DNA of 64,000 bases from Croceibacter atlanticus HTCC2559 (GCF_000196315.1 NC_014230.1:2194501-2258500); one strand, 5' to 3'. Positions 35,380-44,874 are shown, counted from the first letter of the stretch. A program made the numbers and translations. The notes: generated by a model not told the origin, from the sequence alone.

Positions 35380-35409
35380 ATGTGCTTCCGCAGTAGGAAG
35401 CACATTTTT
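35380..35409 (+). terminator. Terminator-like hairpin 11 bases before the next start codon
   Basis: ATGTGCTTCC (35380-35389) pairs perfectly with GGAAGCACAT (35396-35405), followed by TTTTTC. It ends the two-gene unit before it, but the LLM gene starts at 35421 with no room for a promoter in between, so it may be leaky or regulated. Confidence 0.75.
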
Positions 35410-35420
35410 CTAACAACACT

Positions 35421-36371
35421 ATGACACAATTTGAATCTATAAATAATGCATATAACTCAGTATTTAAACCAAATGAGTTAACAGTAGGCGTTGTCGTACC
35501 TATTGAAAACTATGCTCAATCTGCAGTACCTACAATGCAAGAGCATTTAAAACGTGTAAAATACATTGAAGAGTTAGGTTTTAAAGCATTATGGATTAGA
35601 GATATACCTTTTAATGTTCCTAGTTTTGGAGATGCAGGCCAAACTTATGATCCGTTTACATATTTAGGCTTTTTAGCAGGTCAAACTTCTAAAATTGCAC
35701 TTGGTGTCTCAAGCATTGCATTACCGCTTCATCATCCTCTGCACGTTGCAAAATCTGCTTCAACTATAGATGAATTGTCTAATGGTAGATTGCTATTAGG
35801 TGTGGCATCTGGAGATAGATATGATGAATATCCAGCAATGGGAATTTCTTATGAAAATAGGGGAGAACTGTTTAAAGAATCTTTTCAATATATAAGACAG
35901 CTTCAGGATAACTTTCCGACAATTAACACAAAAGGTTATGGAAACTTACAAGGTAATATAGATATGTTACCAAAAGCAAATGCTCATAAAATACCGTTGT
36001 TAATGACAGGTAGCAGTAGACAAACGCTAGAGTGGAATGCAGAACATGCAGATGGCTGGATGAATTATCCGAGAGATTTATATCAACAACAACTTACAAT
36101 TAAATCCTATAGAGATTTGGTTAGCAGCTATCACAATTTCGATAAACCTTTTATGCAACCTATGTATTTGGATTTACAAAAAGATCCTAATTTTAAACCA
36201 CAACCAATACAATTAGGGTTTAGATTGGGGATAAACTATCTAACAGATTATTTAGACAAGTTGAGAAATATAGGAGTTAATCATTTAGCGTTAAATTTAA
36301 GATTTAATACCATGGCAATTAACACCACTTTAGAACAGATCATTAAAGAGGTATTACCAGAGTTTCAATAA
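35421..36371 (+). CDS. LLM class flavin-dependent oxidoreductase
   Basis: A 316-residue luciferase-like TIM-barrel enzyme of the subgroup defined as LLM oxidoreductase BA3436 type. Marks: KYIEELGFKALWIRDIPF near residue 48, IALGVSSIALPLHHPLHVAK near 92, and LLLGVASGDRYDEYPAMG near 122. Reduced FMN is the probable cosubstrate. The true substrate is unknown. It is separate in sequence from the LLM protein at 18703. The SDR gene follows after 16 bases. Confidence 0.9.
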   Translation: MTQFESINNAYNSVFKPNELTVGVVVPIENYAQSAVPTMQEHLKRVKYIEELGFKALWIRDIPFNVPSFGDAGQTYDPFTYLGFLAGQTSKIALGVSSIALPLHHPLHVAKSASTIDELSNGRLLLGVASGDRYDEYPAMGISYENRGELFKESFQYIRQLQDNFPTINTKGYGNLQGNIDMLPKANAHKIPLLMTGSSRQTLEWNAEHADGWMNYPRDLYQQQLTIKSYRDLVSSYHNFDKPFMQPMYLDLQKDPNFKPQPIQLGFRLGINYLTDYLDKLRNIGVNHLALNLRFNTMAINTTLEQIIKEVLPEFQ

Positions 36372-36387
36372 TCATCATTACACAATT

Positions 36388-37203
36388 ATGAGTAAAACAA
36401 TAGTAATAACTGGAAGTACAGATGGCATCGGGAAGTTAACAGCCTTAAAGTTAGCCAAACAGCAACATAACATTTATGTACACGGAAGAAATAAAGCGAA
36501 ATTAAAAGAAGTAATTTCAGAATTAAAAGAAGCCTCAGGCAACTCAAATATTAATGGGTTTGTAGCAGACTTTTCTAAAATAGAAGATGTTAAAGCAATG
36601 GCTAAACGTATAAATGAAACCATTTCAACATTAGATGTTCTCATAAATAACGCTGGTGTTTTTAAATCAAAAACTGCTAAGAGTGCTAATAGTTTAGACA
36701 GGAGAATAGCAGTAAATTATATTGCTCCTTATGTATTAACCAACGCCATAATCTCTAAGATTGAAGCTTCAGAAGCTCCGAGAATTATTAATTTAAGCTC
36801 TGCAGCTCAAGCTACTGTTGCTATACCTGTTTTAAAGGGAAATGAGCAAATAGCAGAAAGTGCCAGCTATGCTCAAAGTAAATTAGCTCTTACAATGTGG
36901 AGTTTTAAGTTAGCTCAAGAATATCCTAAAATTACAACTATTGCAGTAAATCCTGGTTCTTTACTAAATACAAAAATGGTAAAAGAAGCATATGGTCAAC
37001 ATTGGTCTTCGGCAGAAAAAGGGCAGAAGATATTAGTTGAGTTAGCTACAGAAGAATTTTATAAAGATAAATCTGGGCAGTATTTTGATAATGATCAAGG
37101 AGATACTAAAGGTGAGTTTAACACGGCACATCCAGATGCATACGACGCTCGTAAAGTTGAAGAGCTCATAACACAAACAGAAGCAATATTAGAAAGTCTA
37201 TAA
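36388..37203 (+). CDS. SDR-family NAD(P)-dependent oxidoreductase
   Basis: A 271-residue classical-type short-chain dehydrogenase, close to the retinol dehydrogenase/WWOX-like group. The nucleotide motif TGSTDGIG is at residues 8-15, NNAG near 90, the catalytic Ser in NLSSAAQ and Tyr/Lys in YAQSK near 162-166. The basic residues HGRNKAK after strand 2 favour NADPH. It forms a pair with the LLM gene; a 9-bp hairpin lies downstream before kefF. Confidence 0.92.
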   Translation: MSKTIVITGSTDGIGKLTALKLAKQQHNIYVHGRNKAKLKEVISELKEASGNSNINGFVADFSKIEDVKAMAKRINETISTLDVLINNAGVFKSKTAKSANSLDRRIAVNYIAPYVLTNAIISKIEASEAPRIINLSSAAQATVAIPVLKGNEQIAESASYAQSKLALTMWSFKLAQEYPKITTIAVNPGSLLNTKMVKEAYGQHWSSAEKGQKILVELATEEFYKDKSGQYFDNDQGDTKGEFNTAHPDAYDARKVEELITQTEAILESL

Positions 37204-37210
37204 TGCTCAA

Positions 37211-37235
37211 TATGCTTTATAGAATGTAAAGCATA
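37211..37235. repeat. Hairpin between the SDR and kefF-like genes
   Basis: TATGCTTTA (37211-37219) and TAAAGCATA (37227-37235) are perfect 9-bp arms with a 7-base loop. No T-tract follows, so it is a weak terminator at best or an operator for the kefFC pair. Confidence 0.35.
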
Positions 37236-37262
37236 CTCATAAATTTCGATTAAATTCGTAAG

Positions 37263-37865
37263 ATGAAAAAAATACTAATCCTGTTTGCACATCCTAAATT
37301 TGAGAAGTCTAGAGCCAACTCGGCACTAATTAATCAAATTAAAGATAAGGAAAACGTATATGTTCATGATTTGTATGAACATTATCCCAATTTTCATATT
37401 AACGTAGCTTTTGAACAGGAACTAATAAGCGCTCATGATGTTATTATTTGGCATCATCCGTTTTATTGGTATAGCTGTCCGCCACTTATGAAACAGTGGA
37501 TAGATATGGTTTTGGAATTTGATTGGGCTTATGGTCCAAATGGTAATGCCTTATTGGGTAAAACCTGTTTAAATGCAATAACAACTGGTGGCTCTAAAGA
37601 CGTATATTGTTCTCAAGGATATAACAGCTTTACTGTTGAGCAATTTTTAAGACCGTTTGAGCAAACTGCAAACCTCTGTGGTATGACTTATTTACCACCA
37701 TTTGCAGTTATGGGAACACACACATTATCTGATGAAGCTTTGCAAAAGAATTGCGAAGATTATGATAAGTTATTAGACCTTCTGCAAGATGAATTTCATT
37801 TAGGAGCATTTAAGGATTGTCCTTTTTTAAATGATTTGCCACAGTTAAAAAATACAGTAACATGA
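37263..37865 (+). CDS. kefF: KefF-like NAD(P)H:quinone oxidoreductase
   Basis: A 200-residue flavodoxin-fold reductase of the NQO1/KefF group. LFAHPKFEKSRAN near the start and the flavin loop HHPFYWYSCPPLMKQWIDMV near residue 70 are diagnostic. In E. coli KefF is the partner that activates the KefC antiporter and also reduces quinones. Here the gene overlaps the KefC-like gene by 4 bases (ATGA-type coupling), so the pair is translationally coupled and almost certainly acts together. Confidence 0.92.
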   Translation: MKKILILFAHPKFEKSRANSALINQIKDKENVYVHDLYEHYPNFHINVAFEQELISAHDVIIWHHPFYWYSCPPLMKQWIDMVLEFDWAYGPNGNALLGKTCLNAITTGGSKDVYCSQGYNSFTVEQFLRPFEQTANLCGMTYLPPFAVMGTHTLSDEALQKNCEDYDKLLDLLQDEFHLGAFKDCPFLNDLPQLKNTVT

Positions 37866-39751
37866 CAGGAAGTTTACTATTTCAAGCTATTGTATTTTTG
37901 GCAGGTGCAATAATCTGCGTTTCAATTGTTAAACGGTTAGGGTTAAGCTCTGTTTTGGGGTATTTGTTAGCTGGTGTGTTAATAGGACCTTATGTGTTAG
38001 GTTTTATAGGAGAAGAAGGTGACGATATCTTACACTTCGCAGAATTTGGAGTAGTGGTAATGCTATTCTTAATAGGCCTGGAAATTGAACCAAAAAATTT
38101 CTGGAAAATGCGAAAATCTATACTTGGTATGGGTGGTATACAAGTAGGGCTTACCATGATATTTACCTACGCATTTTTCTATGTGATGGGTTATACTTGG
38201 CAAGTTTCCTTAGTAATTGCAATGGCAGTTGCACTATCATCTACCGCAATTGCCTTACAGACCATCAAGGAAAAAGGACTTATGGAGACTACTTTTGGCT
38301 CGTCTTCTTTTTCTATACTATTGTTTCAGGATATTATAGTAATTTTCATGTTAGGAGCATTACCATTACTTTCTAATGCATCTTCAGAGCCTACAACAAA
38401 TGATCATAGTAATACTGCTAGTTTAATTGAAAGCTTACCTATTGGTTTTCAAACCTTAGCAATTATAGTGTCTGTAGTTTTAATAGTGTTGGCAGGCCGT
38501 TATTTAATAGCACCAATGTTGCGCAAAGTTGCAAAAACTGGTGTTCGTGAAATGCTAATTGCTGCTGCCTTTTTAATTGTTTTCGGCATATCATTCTTAA
38601 TGGAGTTTGTGGGGTTAAGTCCTGCATTGGGAGCCTTTTTAGGTGGCGTTGTATTGTCTAATAGTGAGTTTAAACACGAATTAGAGAGCACTCTAGAACC
38701 CTTTAAAAATTTACTTTTAGGGTTGTTTTTTATGGCTGTTGGTGCTTCAATAAACTTTATTGTTATAGCTAAAAGTCCGTTTACTATAGGCGGTATTTTG
38801 TTGGCCATCATAGTACTTAAGGCTGCAGTATTATTTATTACAGCACAAGTTTTTAAATTAAAACTAGATCAAAAATTACTGCTTACCTTTAGTTTAGCTC
38901 AAGTAGGTGAGTTTGCATTTGTACTCTTATCTTTTGCATTTCAGTTACATATTTTAAACCAAGAACAAATAGATATTATGCTAGTTATAACGGCATTATC
39001 TATGTCTTTAACACCAATTATTGGTCTTTTAAATGAGCGCTTACTACTACCGAGATTTGGCACCAAAGAATCTATTAAACGACCAATGGATCATATTGCA
39101 AAATCTCAAAAAATTATATTAGTTGGATTTGGTCATTTTGGAAGTACAATTGGAAGGTTTTTACGGTCTCATGGTGTTGAAGCAACCATTTTAGATCAAG
39201 ATTCTAATAGAGTAGATTTCTTAAGAAAAATGGGGTTTGAAGTGTATTATGGAGATGCTACACGCTTAGATCTGTTAGAGTCTGCAGGTATTGCTGAAGC
39301 TAAAATTGTTATTTGTGCCACAAATAAAATTGGCGTTTCCAAAGCTATAAGTTCAATAATTAAAGAGAAGTATCCTCATGTTGAACTTATGATTCGTACT
39401 AAAAACAGATATGATGCTTATGAATTGTTAAACCTAGGTCACGAAAATATTTACCGCGAAACTTTAGATACATCTTTAGCATTGGCGAGTGATGTTTTAA
39501 ACAAGTTAGGATTCAGAAAGTATACGCTTAGTAGACAAGTGCAAAATTTTATTAAATACGATGAAACTAGTTTGAGGCGATTAGCAAAAGAGCCTAAACG
39601 AGAAGAAGACTACATTTTTAAAGCTCGAAAAGAACTAGAAGAACAAGAAAAGCTATTAGAACAAGACTTTAAGCGCGGTGTTGTAGATTATGATAACCAT
39701 TGGGATGGTGAGCATATACGCAACACTTTAAAAACCTCTAAAACTACTTAA
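37862..39751 (+). CDS. kefC: KefC-like K+/H+ antiporter (CPA2)
   Basis: A 629-residue CPA2 antiporter: about twelve membrane helices (residues 1-390), then a cytoplasmic KTN/RCK domain (IILVGFGHFGSTIGRFL near 415) with an aspartate-tipped GDAT segment. The regulatory loop HELESTLEPFKNLLLGLFF closely follows the known KefC loop that holds the system closed. In E. coli it acidifies the cell by K+ efflux when glutathione adducts of electrophiles form. Many Bacteroidota lack glutathione, so the ligand here is an open question. Confidence 0.93.
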   Translation: MTGSLLFQAIVFLAGAIICVSIVKRLGLSSVLGYLLAGVLIGPYVLGFIGEEGDDILHFAEFGVVVMLFLIGLEIEPKNFWKMRKSILGMGGIQVGLTMIFTYAFFYVMGYTWQVSLVIAMAVALSSTAIALQTIKEKGLMETTFGSSSFSILLFQDIIVIFMLGALPLLSNASSEPTTNDHSNTASLIESLPIGFQTLAIIVSVVLIVLAGRYLIAPMLRKVAKTGVREMLIAAAFLIVFGISFLMEFVGLSPALGAFLGGVVLSNSEFKHELESTLEPFKNLLLGLFFMAVGASINFIVIAKSPFTIGGILLAIIVLKAAVLFITAQVFKLKLDQKLLLTFSLAQVGEFAFVLLSFAFQLHILNQEQIDIMLVITALSMSLTPIIGLLNERLLLPRFGTKESIKRPMDHIAKSQKIILVGFGHFGSTIGRFLRSHGVEATILDQDSNRVDFLRKMGFEVYYGDATRLDLLESAGIAEAKIVICATNKIGVSKAISSIIKEKYPHVELMIRTKNRYDAYELLNLGHENIYRETLDTSLALASDVLNKLGFRKYTLSRQVQNFIKYDETSLRRLAKEPKREEDYIFKARKELEEQEKLLEQDFKRGVVDYDNHWDGEHIRNTLKTSKTT

Positions 39752-39772
39752 GTATATAACCCTTTAACTTGA

Positions 39773-40384
39773 TTAGTTACTTTCAAAAAGCGCAATGATA
39801 GCTTCTAAGAATTGTTCTTTTACTTTATCCTTAGATTTTGGATTTTTAGCCACTAGAGTAGTGGTGGCAATTGGCTTATCTTCAGCAGTCTTTGCTATAT
39901 CATATACGGCAGCTTCAATAGTATAAGATGTTAATTCCTTTTTATCATACTCAAGATTTTCTGAACCTGTATATCCTAATTTTAAAGGCTGTAAAGAATT
40001 CATATAATTATGTAGCGTATGTTTTCTTACAGTATCAACTTTAACAGCTTTTTGAGAAGCCAGTAAAACATTGTAAATACCTTTTGCTTTACAGTCTGCC
40101 ACAAATTCTTTAATCTCTTCTTGAGACGGATTTTCTTTGTATTCTATATCTGGAAATTCATCATGCATTTTATACATGGTAACGCCTTTGTTGGTTAATG
40201 CTGTAGCTACCATATTCTCAAAATCTACCTGTAAAGCTTTGTCTTCTGTATTGGCATAAACTAACAAGGTATTAATTTGCTCTGCATTAAAGTCACTGGA
40301 AGCCCATTGCGTAGGTATTATTTTAGAAGAAGAACATCCTGAAACAACAATTAGTAATAGTAAAGTCCAAGTAAGAGTTTTCAT
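39773..40384 (-). CDS. Uncharacterised lipoprotein
   Basis: A 203-residue lipoprotein: signal ending VVSGC (Cys17). The mature part has an alternating alpha/beta pattern (INTLLVYANTED, FENMVATALTNKGVTMYKMHD, IYNVLLASQKAV) and a C-terminal segment with SYTIEAAVYDI. It resembles outer membrane lipoproteins of unknown role found in flavobacteria; no catalytic motif is seen. It is convergent with kefC, 21 bases apart. Confidence 0.8.
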   Translation of the reverse strand: MKTLTWTLLLLIVVSGCSSSKIIPTQWASSDFNAEQINTLLVYANTEDKALQVDFENMVATALTNKGVTMYKMHDEFPDIEYKENPSQEEIKEFVADCKAKGIYNVLLASQKAVKVDTVRKHTLHNYMNSLQPLKLGYTGSENLEYDKKELTSYTIEAAVYDIAKTAEDKPIATTTLVAKNPKSKDKVKEQFLEAIIALFESN

Positions 40385-40653
40385 AAGATAAGTTTATATG
40401 CAAGTTAGTTAAATTGGGTAAGAATTGAAAGTAAACCTATAGTCTGAAGTAGAGTTGATAACTTACAATTACCGTTATACAAATCAATTGAAATATCTAA
40501 ACGCAATTACCAGCTTCTACATTTAAATAGTACATATTTATGACTAGTAATATTGGTGTTAATTTAATTTTTCAAACGAATGTTAAACCTGTGTTATATG
40601 TATATAGAGAAGGTTTTCTTTAGCGTACTTTCATTTTTGATTAATCTTATTAC

Positions 40654-41430
40654 ATGACAAACAAAAGAGAGTATTTTGCGAAATTTGGAATTGCTACTAA
40701 AGGAATTATATACCTTCTAATAGGTGGTCTTAGTGCTATGACAACCTTAGGCTTAGGCGGAAAAGAAACTGGAAGTTTAGGAGCATTTAAATACTTAGCC
40801 AAACAAGTTTATGGCCAAATTATATTAGCCATAATTGCAATAGGATTAACAGGTTATGTGTTCTGGAGACTTTATCAAACGTTTATAGACAAAGAAAACA
40901 ACTCAAATAATTTTAAAACCATAACCAAGAAAATCGGATTTTTCTTTAGTGCATTGTTTTATGGGTATTTGTCTTATACAGCAATTAAAATACTATTAAA
41001 TGTAAATTCATCTAATGGCGGATCATTCCAAACACTATTAGACAGTACAATAGGTCAAATTGCACTTGTTTTAATAGGAATAGGACTGCTAGCTAAAGCT
41101 ATGTATCAACTTTATCAAGTGTATTCTGGTAAGTACAAAGAAAAGATACAAGAGTTTGATTTGGATAGTAAAAGACAACAACTATTGGTAAATTCAGGTC
41201 AATTAGGACTTACTACACGTGGTATTGTCATTGCAATTACGGTATACCTAATCTTTAAAAGTATGTTAACATATGGTAAAGGTAACGTTGTAAATAAAGA
41301 ACAAGCGTTTCAGTTCTTGAAAGGTAACTTTGGAGATGTGGTATTTATAAGCATTTCAATTGGCTTAATAGCATATGGTGTATATATGCTTATTAAAGCT
41401 AAATATTCTAATAAGCTTATTAAATCCTAA
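40654..41430 (+). CDS. DUF1206 membrane protein
   Basis: A 258-residue inner membrane protein with six segments arranged as three repeats of two helices. Each repeat opens with a variant of FGIATKGIIYLLIGG (first repeat) or GLTTRGIVIAITVYL (third), the mark of DUF1206. Function unknown. A -7-like TACTTTCA lies upstream without a clear -33 box. The 269 bases before it hold no other recognisable feature. Confidence 0.9.
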   Translation: MTNKREYFAKFGIATKGIIYLLIGGLSAMTTLGLGGKETGSLGAFKYLAKQVYGQIILAIIAIGLTGYVFWRLYQTFIDKENNSNNFKTITKKIGFFFSALFYGYLSYTAIKILLNVNSSNGGSFQTLLDSTIGQIALVLIGIGLLAKAMYQLYQVYSGKYKEKIQEFDLDSKRQQLLVNSGQLGLTTRGIVIAITVYLIFKSMLTYGKGNVVNKEQAFQFLKGNFGDVVFISISIGLIAYGVYMLIKAKYSNKLIKS

Positions 41431-41470
41431 TTAGACGATATTACTTAATATTCTTATATATTGATTTGTA

Positions 41471-41502
<32 letters not shown>

Positions 41503-41533
41503 TGTGTTTAAGATGTATTTAAAATTGTTTCCT

Positions 41534-42091
41534 CTATTCTAAAGATTCATTCACAGTTCGCTTTGCCTTACCTGTGTATTCTATATTAGTACGTTGTGAA
41601 CTTGTAACTAATAATGTGGTTCGTTTATTTGAAAATACAGTTAGGTTTATGGTATATAACTCAGAGTTTCCCTTTATATCAAATGAGATTTCAACAGCAC
41701 GTTTTTTATCATTTTCAATCACCTTATAATTATTTGGCTGTGCATTAAAATCTATAGCACCGTTTGATCCAAATCCGCTTCCTATTCGTCGTTCTCCATA
41801 AAATGGTAAATGCGCAGAAATGGTATCGTTTGTTACTTTTAAATAATTAGGATTTCCCTGTAAACTAATTCCTGCCACAGAATTTCCGTTCCCAAGAATA
41901 TTTGAATTCTGTAAACTGTTTAATCCGCTTGACGCTTGTGGTCTTGCATAATCTGAAAGTATTGTAAAATCTTTTTCAGCTATAAAAGACTTAAGAGTAT
42001 TATAAGCTTCTTGTTCTTCAATTGTAGGTTCTTTAGCAGTGCCACAACCTACTATGCTTAATGCTATTACTATATATACTAACCATTTCAT
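41534..42091 (-). CDS. DUF4251 lipoprotein
   Basis: A 185-residue lipoprotein (signal ending SIVGC, Cys16) of the DUF4251 family, small beta-rich envelope proteins found mostly in Bacteroidota. The recognisable part runs from FTILSDYARPQ through SAHLPFYGERR to the C-terminal strands. No function is established. It diverges from the MFS gene at 42223; TAGGTT/AACCTA (42138-42156) is a short inverted repeat between them. Confidence 0.85.
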   Translation of the reverse strand: MKWLVYIVIALSIVGCGTAKEPTIEEQEAYNTLKSFIAEKDFTILSDYARPQASSGLNSLQNSNILGNGNSVAGISLQGNPNYLKVTNDTISAHLPFYGERRIGSGFGSNGAIDFNAQPNNYKVIENDKKRAVEISFDIKGNSELYTINLTVFSNKRTTLLVTSSQRTNIEYTGKAKRTVNESLE

Positions 42092-42210
42092 ACGTTCTTA
42101 TTTTACATAATATATATCAAAACTAATACCACAAACATAGGTTAATTTTAAACCTACATAATTTAAGAAGACCTTAAGTAAATTACAAATTTTGAGAGCA
42201 AAACATAGAG

Positions 42211-42218
42211 TATTTTTG
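42211..42218 (+). promoter_or_regulatory. -7 box directly before the MFS start codon
   Basis: TATTTTTG matches TAnnTTTG, with a TTG at 42192-42194 (16-base spacer). It ends only 4 bases before the ATG at 42223, so the transcript may start at the A of ATG and be leaderless. Confidence 0.45.
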
Positions 42219-42222
42219 CAGG

Positions 42223-43443
42223 ATGCAAAATCAAAAAGCACAATCTCAGTTAGAATTTGTGGCTCTAATGGCATCTTTAATGTCTGTAGTAGCCTTAACT
42301 ATTGATGCTTTATTACCTGCTCTGGATGTTATAGGTGCTGCAATTGGTGTTACAGATATAGTAAATAACCAATTGCTTATCATCATGATCTTTTTAGGTC
42401 TTGGTGTTGGTCCGTTAATCTTTGGTCCGCTATCCGATAGTTTAGGAAGAAAGCCTGTTGTTTATATGGGGTTTGGTATTTTCTTTATAGGAAGTGTGAT
42501 TTGTGTTCTTGCTAATAGCTTAGAGGTTATGATTATTGGTAGAATATTACAAGGCGTCGGGCTTTCTGCTCCACGTACAATTAGTATTGCCATTATAAGG
42601 GATATGTATTCTGGAGATTATATGGCGCGCATCATGTCTTTTGTTACCGTAGTCTTTATTCTTGTTCCTATTATCGCACCTGCGTTGGGTAAATTTATAT
42701 TAGATGCCTACAATTGGCAAGGTATCTTTTATGTACAGGTGTTAATAAGCATTTTAGTATGCCTTTGGTTTTGGAGACGCCAACCAGAAACTTTAGCTGC
42801 GGAGCATAAAAAAAAGGTATCGACAACAGTATTTACTGAAGGTTTTAAAGAACTCATAAAACATAAACGCACTATTATTTTTACCGTAATCTCAGGGTTT
42901 GTCACAGGTTCTTTTATGGTTTACTTAAGTAGCTCCCAACAAATTTTTGAAATACAATACCAGTTAAAAGATGAGTTTCCTTTTATTTTTGCTGGATTGG
43001 CAGCTTCAATAGGAAGTGCTATTTTATTAAACAGTTCATTGGTTATTAAGTATGGTATGGAGAAACTTATAAGTACCTCACTCCTAGCCTTTTTTGTAGT
43101 GTCTGTTATATATGTATGTGTATTTTATAACAGTCCTAATCCTAGTGTTTGGGTATTGTTAGGCTTTTTTGCGTGTCAGTTTTTTGCCATCGGATTTCTT
43201 TTTGGTAACCTTCGTGCTGTGGCAATGGATTCTGTAGGACATATTGCAGGAATTGCTTCTGCTATCACAGGATTTATTTCAACCATTATGGCTGTGCCAA
43301 TTAGTATATTTATTGGTCGTTATATTAGTGGTACTGCACTACCTCTATTTGTAGGCTTTTCAATTTGTGGTGGTATTTCTCTCCTATTATTGTTTTATTT
43401 AAAACGTGAAAAACGCTTACAGCTACAAACCGGCAAAGCTTAA
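42223..43443 (+). CDS. MFS drug resistance transporter, Bcr/CflA type
   Basis: A 406-residue major facilitator with twelve membrane segments of the Bcr/CflA drug:H+ antiporter group. The N-terminus (ALTIDALLPALDVIG) and GPLSDSLGRKPVVYMG (motif A between helices 2 and 3) are typical, as is the motif C-like ISIAIIRDMYSG. Drug substrates cannot be named. Its candidate promoter lies immediately before the ATG. Confidence 0.91.
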   Translation: MQNQKAQSQLEFVALMASLMSVVALTIDALLPALDVIGAAIGVTDIVNNQLLIIMIFLGLGVGPLIFGPLSDSLGRKPVVYMGFGIFFIGSVICVLANSLEVMIIGRILQGVGLSAPRTISIAIIRDMYSGDYMARIMSFVTVVFILVPIIAPALGKFILDAYNWQGIFYVQVLISILVCLWFWRRQPETLAAEHKKKVSTTVFTEGFKELIKHKRTIIFTVISGFVTGSFMVYLSSSQQIFEIQYQLKDEFPFIFAGLAASIGSAILLNSSLVIKYGMEKLISTSLLAFFVVSVIYVCVFYNSPNPSVWVLLGFFACQFFAIGFLFGNLRAVAMDSVGHIAGIASAITGFISTIMAVPISIFIGRYISGTALPLFVGFSICGGISLLLLFYLKREKRLQLQTGKA

Positions 43444-43598
43444 TTAAGCTACTACATTTTCAATTTATTTTAAAGCTTTTATAATCCTAAACACTTATAG
43501 TTATATAGAGTTTAGCTGTTTGTTTAATCGCTTTTTCTAAGCGTTTACAACTACCTTTGTAATAACTAATAAAGAATATAAAAGTAATCTCATTTAAA

Positions 43599-44474
43599 AT
43601 GAAGTTTGGAAAAGTAGACAATCCGGAATTGGTAGATTTCACCTTACCTCCAGATCATTTTGAGACCAAACGTGTTTTTAATAATTGTACAGTTAACGGA
43701 AAAATTAACCTTTATATTGGCTGTGCTAAATGGAGTAAGACAGAGCTTAAGGATTTTTATCCGAAAGGAACAAAAGATGAGTTACCCTATTATAGCACAC
43801 AGTTTAATGCTATAGAATTAAATGCTTCGTTTTATAGAATTTTTCCGCCAGAACAATTTAAACTTTGGAAAGAGAAGACAACAAAAGGGTTTAAGTTCTT
43901 TCCGAAATTAGTTCAGAATATAAGTCACTTTAAACGCTTATCTGAAGATGCCCAACCCTATCTTGATCAGTTTTTAGCAAGTGTTATTCAATTGGAAGAA
44001 AAACTCGGAATGTGCTTTTTACAGATGCCACATAATTTTGCTCCTAAAAGTATAGATCGACTAGAGCCATTCTTGCAGAAATTTCCAGAGGATATTCCAA
44101 TTGCAATTGAGTTTAGGCATAAAGGTTGGTTTGAAGACCCTAAAGTATTCACAGCATTGTGTGATATTCTTGAAGCTTTTAAAGTAACGCTTATAATGAC
44201 AGATTCTCCAGGACGAAGAGATGTACTTTCTATGCGTTTAACTACAAATACAGCGTTTATTAGATTTAATAGCGTTAATACTGAACAAGATAAAGTAAGA
44301 TTAGACCAATGGATGTATAAATTTGAAACTTGGCAAAAGCAAGGTTTACAAAATATATACTTGTTTATACATCAAAAGATAAATGAAGATCATCCGTTAT
44401 TAGCAGCTTATGTTATTAACCAAGCAAATAAAAAATTAGGAACACAGCTTAGTGTTCCAACAATGTTAACTTAA
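43599..44474 (+). CDS. DUF72-family protein (YecE-like)
   Basis: A 291-residue TIM-barrel-like protein of the DUF72/YecE family. Marks: IGCAKWSKTELKDFYP (about residues 42-57; most relatives have GxxxWxxxxWxxxFYP), LPYYSTQFNAIELNASFYR and IEFRHKGWF. The biochemical role is unknown. A coenzyme A thioesterase gene follows after 10 bases, probably in one transcript. Confidence 0.9.
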   Translation: MKFGKVDNPELVDFTLPPDHFETKRVFNNCTVNGKINLYIGCAKWSKTELKDFYPKGTKDELPYYSTQFNAIELNASFYRIFPPEQFKLWKEKTTKGFKFFPKLVQNISHFKRLSEDAQPYLDQFLASVIQLEEKLGMCFLQMPHNFAPKSIDRLEPFLQKFPEDIPIAIEFRHKGWFEDPKVFTALCDILEAFKVTLIMTDSPGRRDVLSMRLTTNTAFIRFNSVNTEQDKVRLDQWMYKFETWQKQGLQNIYLFIHQKINEDHPLLAAYVINQANKKLGTQLSVPTMLT

Positions 44475-44484
44475 AATATAAACT

Positions 44485-44874
44485 ATGAATTTTCACACCC
44501 GAAAATGGATAAAACCAGAAGACCTTAACCCAAACGGCACTTTATTTGGAGGTCGCCTATTAGAGTGGATAGATGAAGAAGCAGCACTTTATGCTATTAT
44601 TCAACTAGAAAACCCTAAAACAGTAACAAAATATATGAGTGAGATTAATTTTGCGAGCTCTGCCAGAAAAGGAGATATTATTGAAATAGGTTTAGAACCA
44701 ATTAAGTACGGTACCACTAGCCTAACACTTAAATGTGAAGTGCGTAATAAAATGACCTACGATACAATTATTACTATAGATACTATTATAATGGTAGCAT
44801 TAGGTGAAGATGGAAAACCAAAACCACACGGTAAGACTCAAATAGAATATCAAAAAGACCGAATGGCTAAATAA
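44485..44874 (+). CDS. Acyl-CoA thioesterase, hotdog fold
   Basis: A 129-residue hotdog-fold protein of the YciA/BFIT acyl-CoA thioesterase group. NPNGTLFGGRLLEWIDEEA near residue 16 carries the active-site Asp/Glu region, and SEINFASSARKGDIIEIG follows. It hydrolyses acyl-CoA, with unknown chain preference. It ends directly against the convergent mechanosensitive channel gene, with no bases between the stop codons. Confidence 0.9.
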   Translation: MNFHTRKWIKPEDLNPNGTLFGGRLLEWIDEEAALYAIIQLENPKTVTKYMSEINFASSARKGDIIEIGLEPIKYGTTSLTLKCEVRNKMTYDTIITIDTIIMVALGEDGKPKPHGKTQIEYQKDRMAK

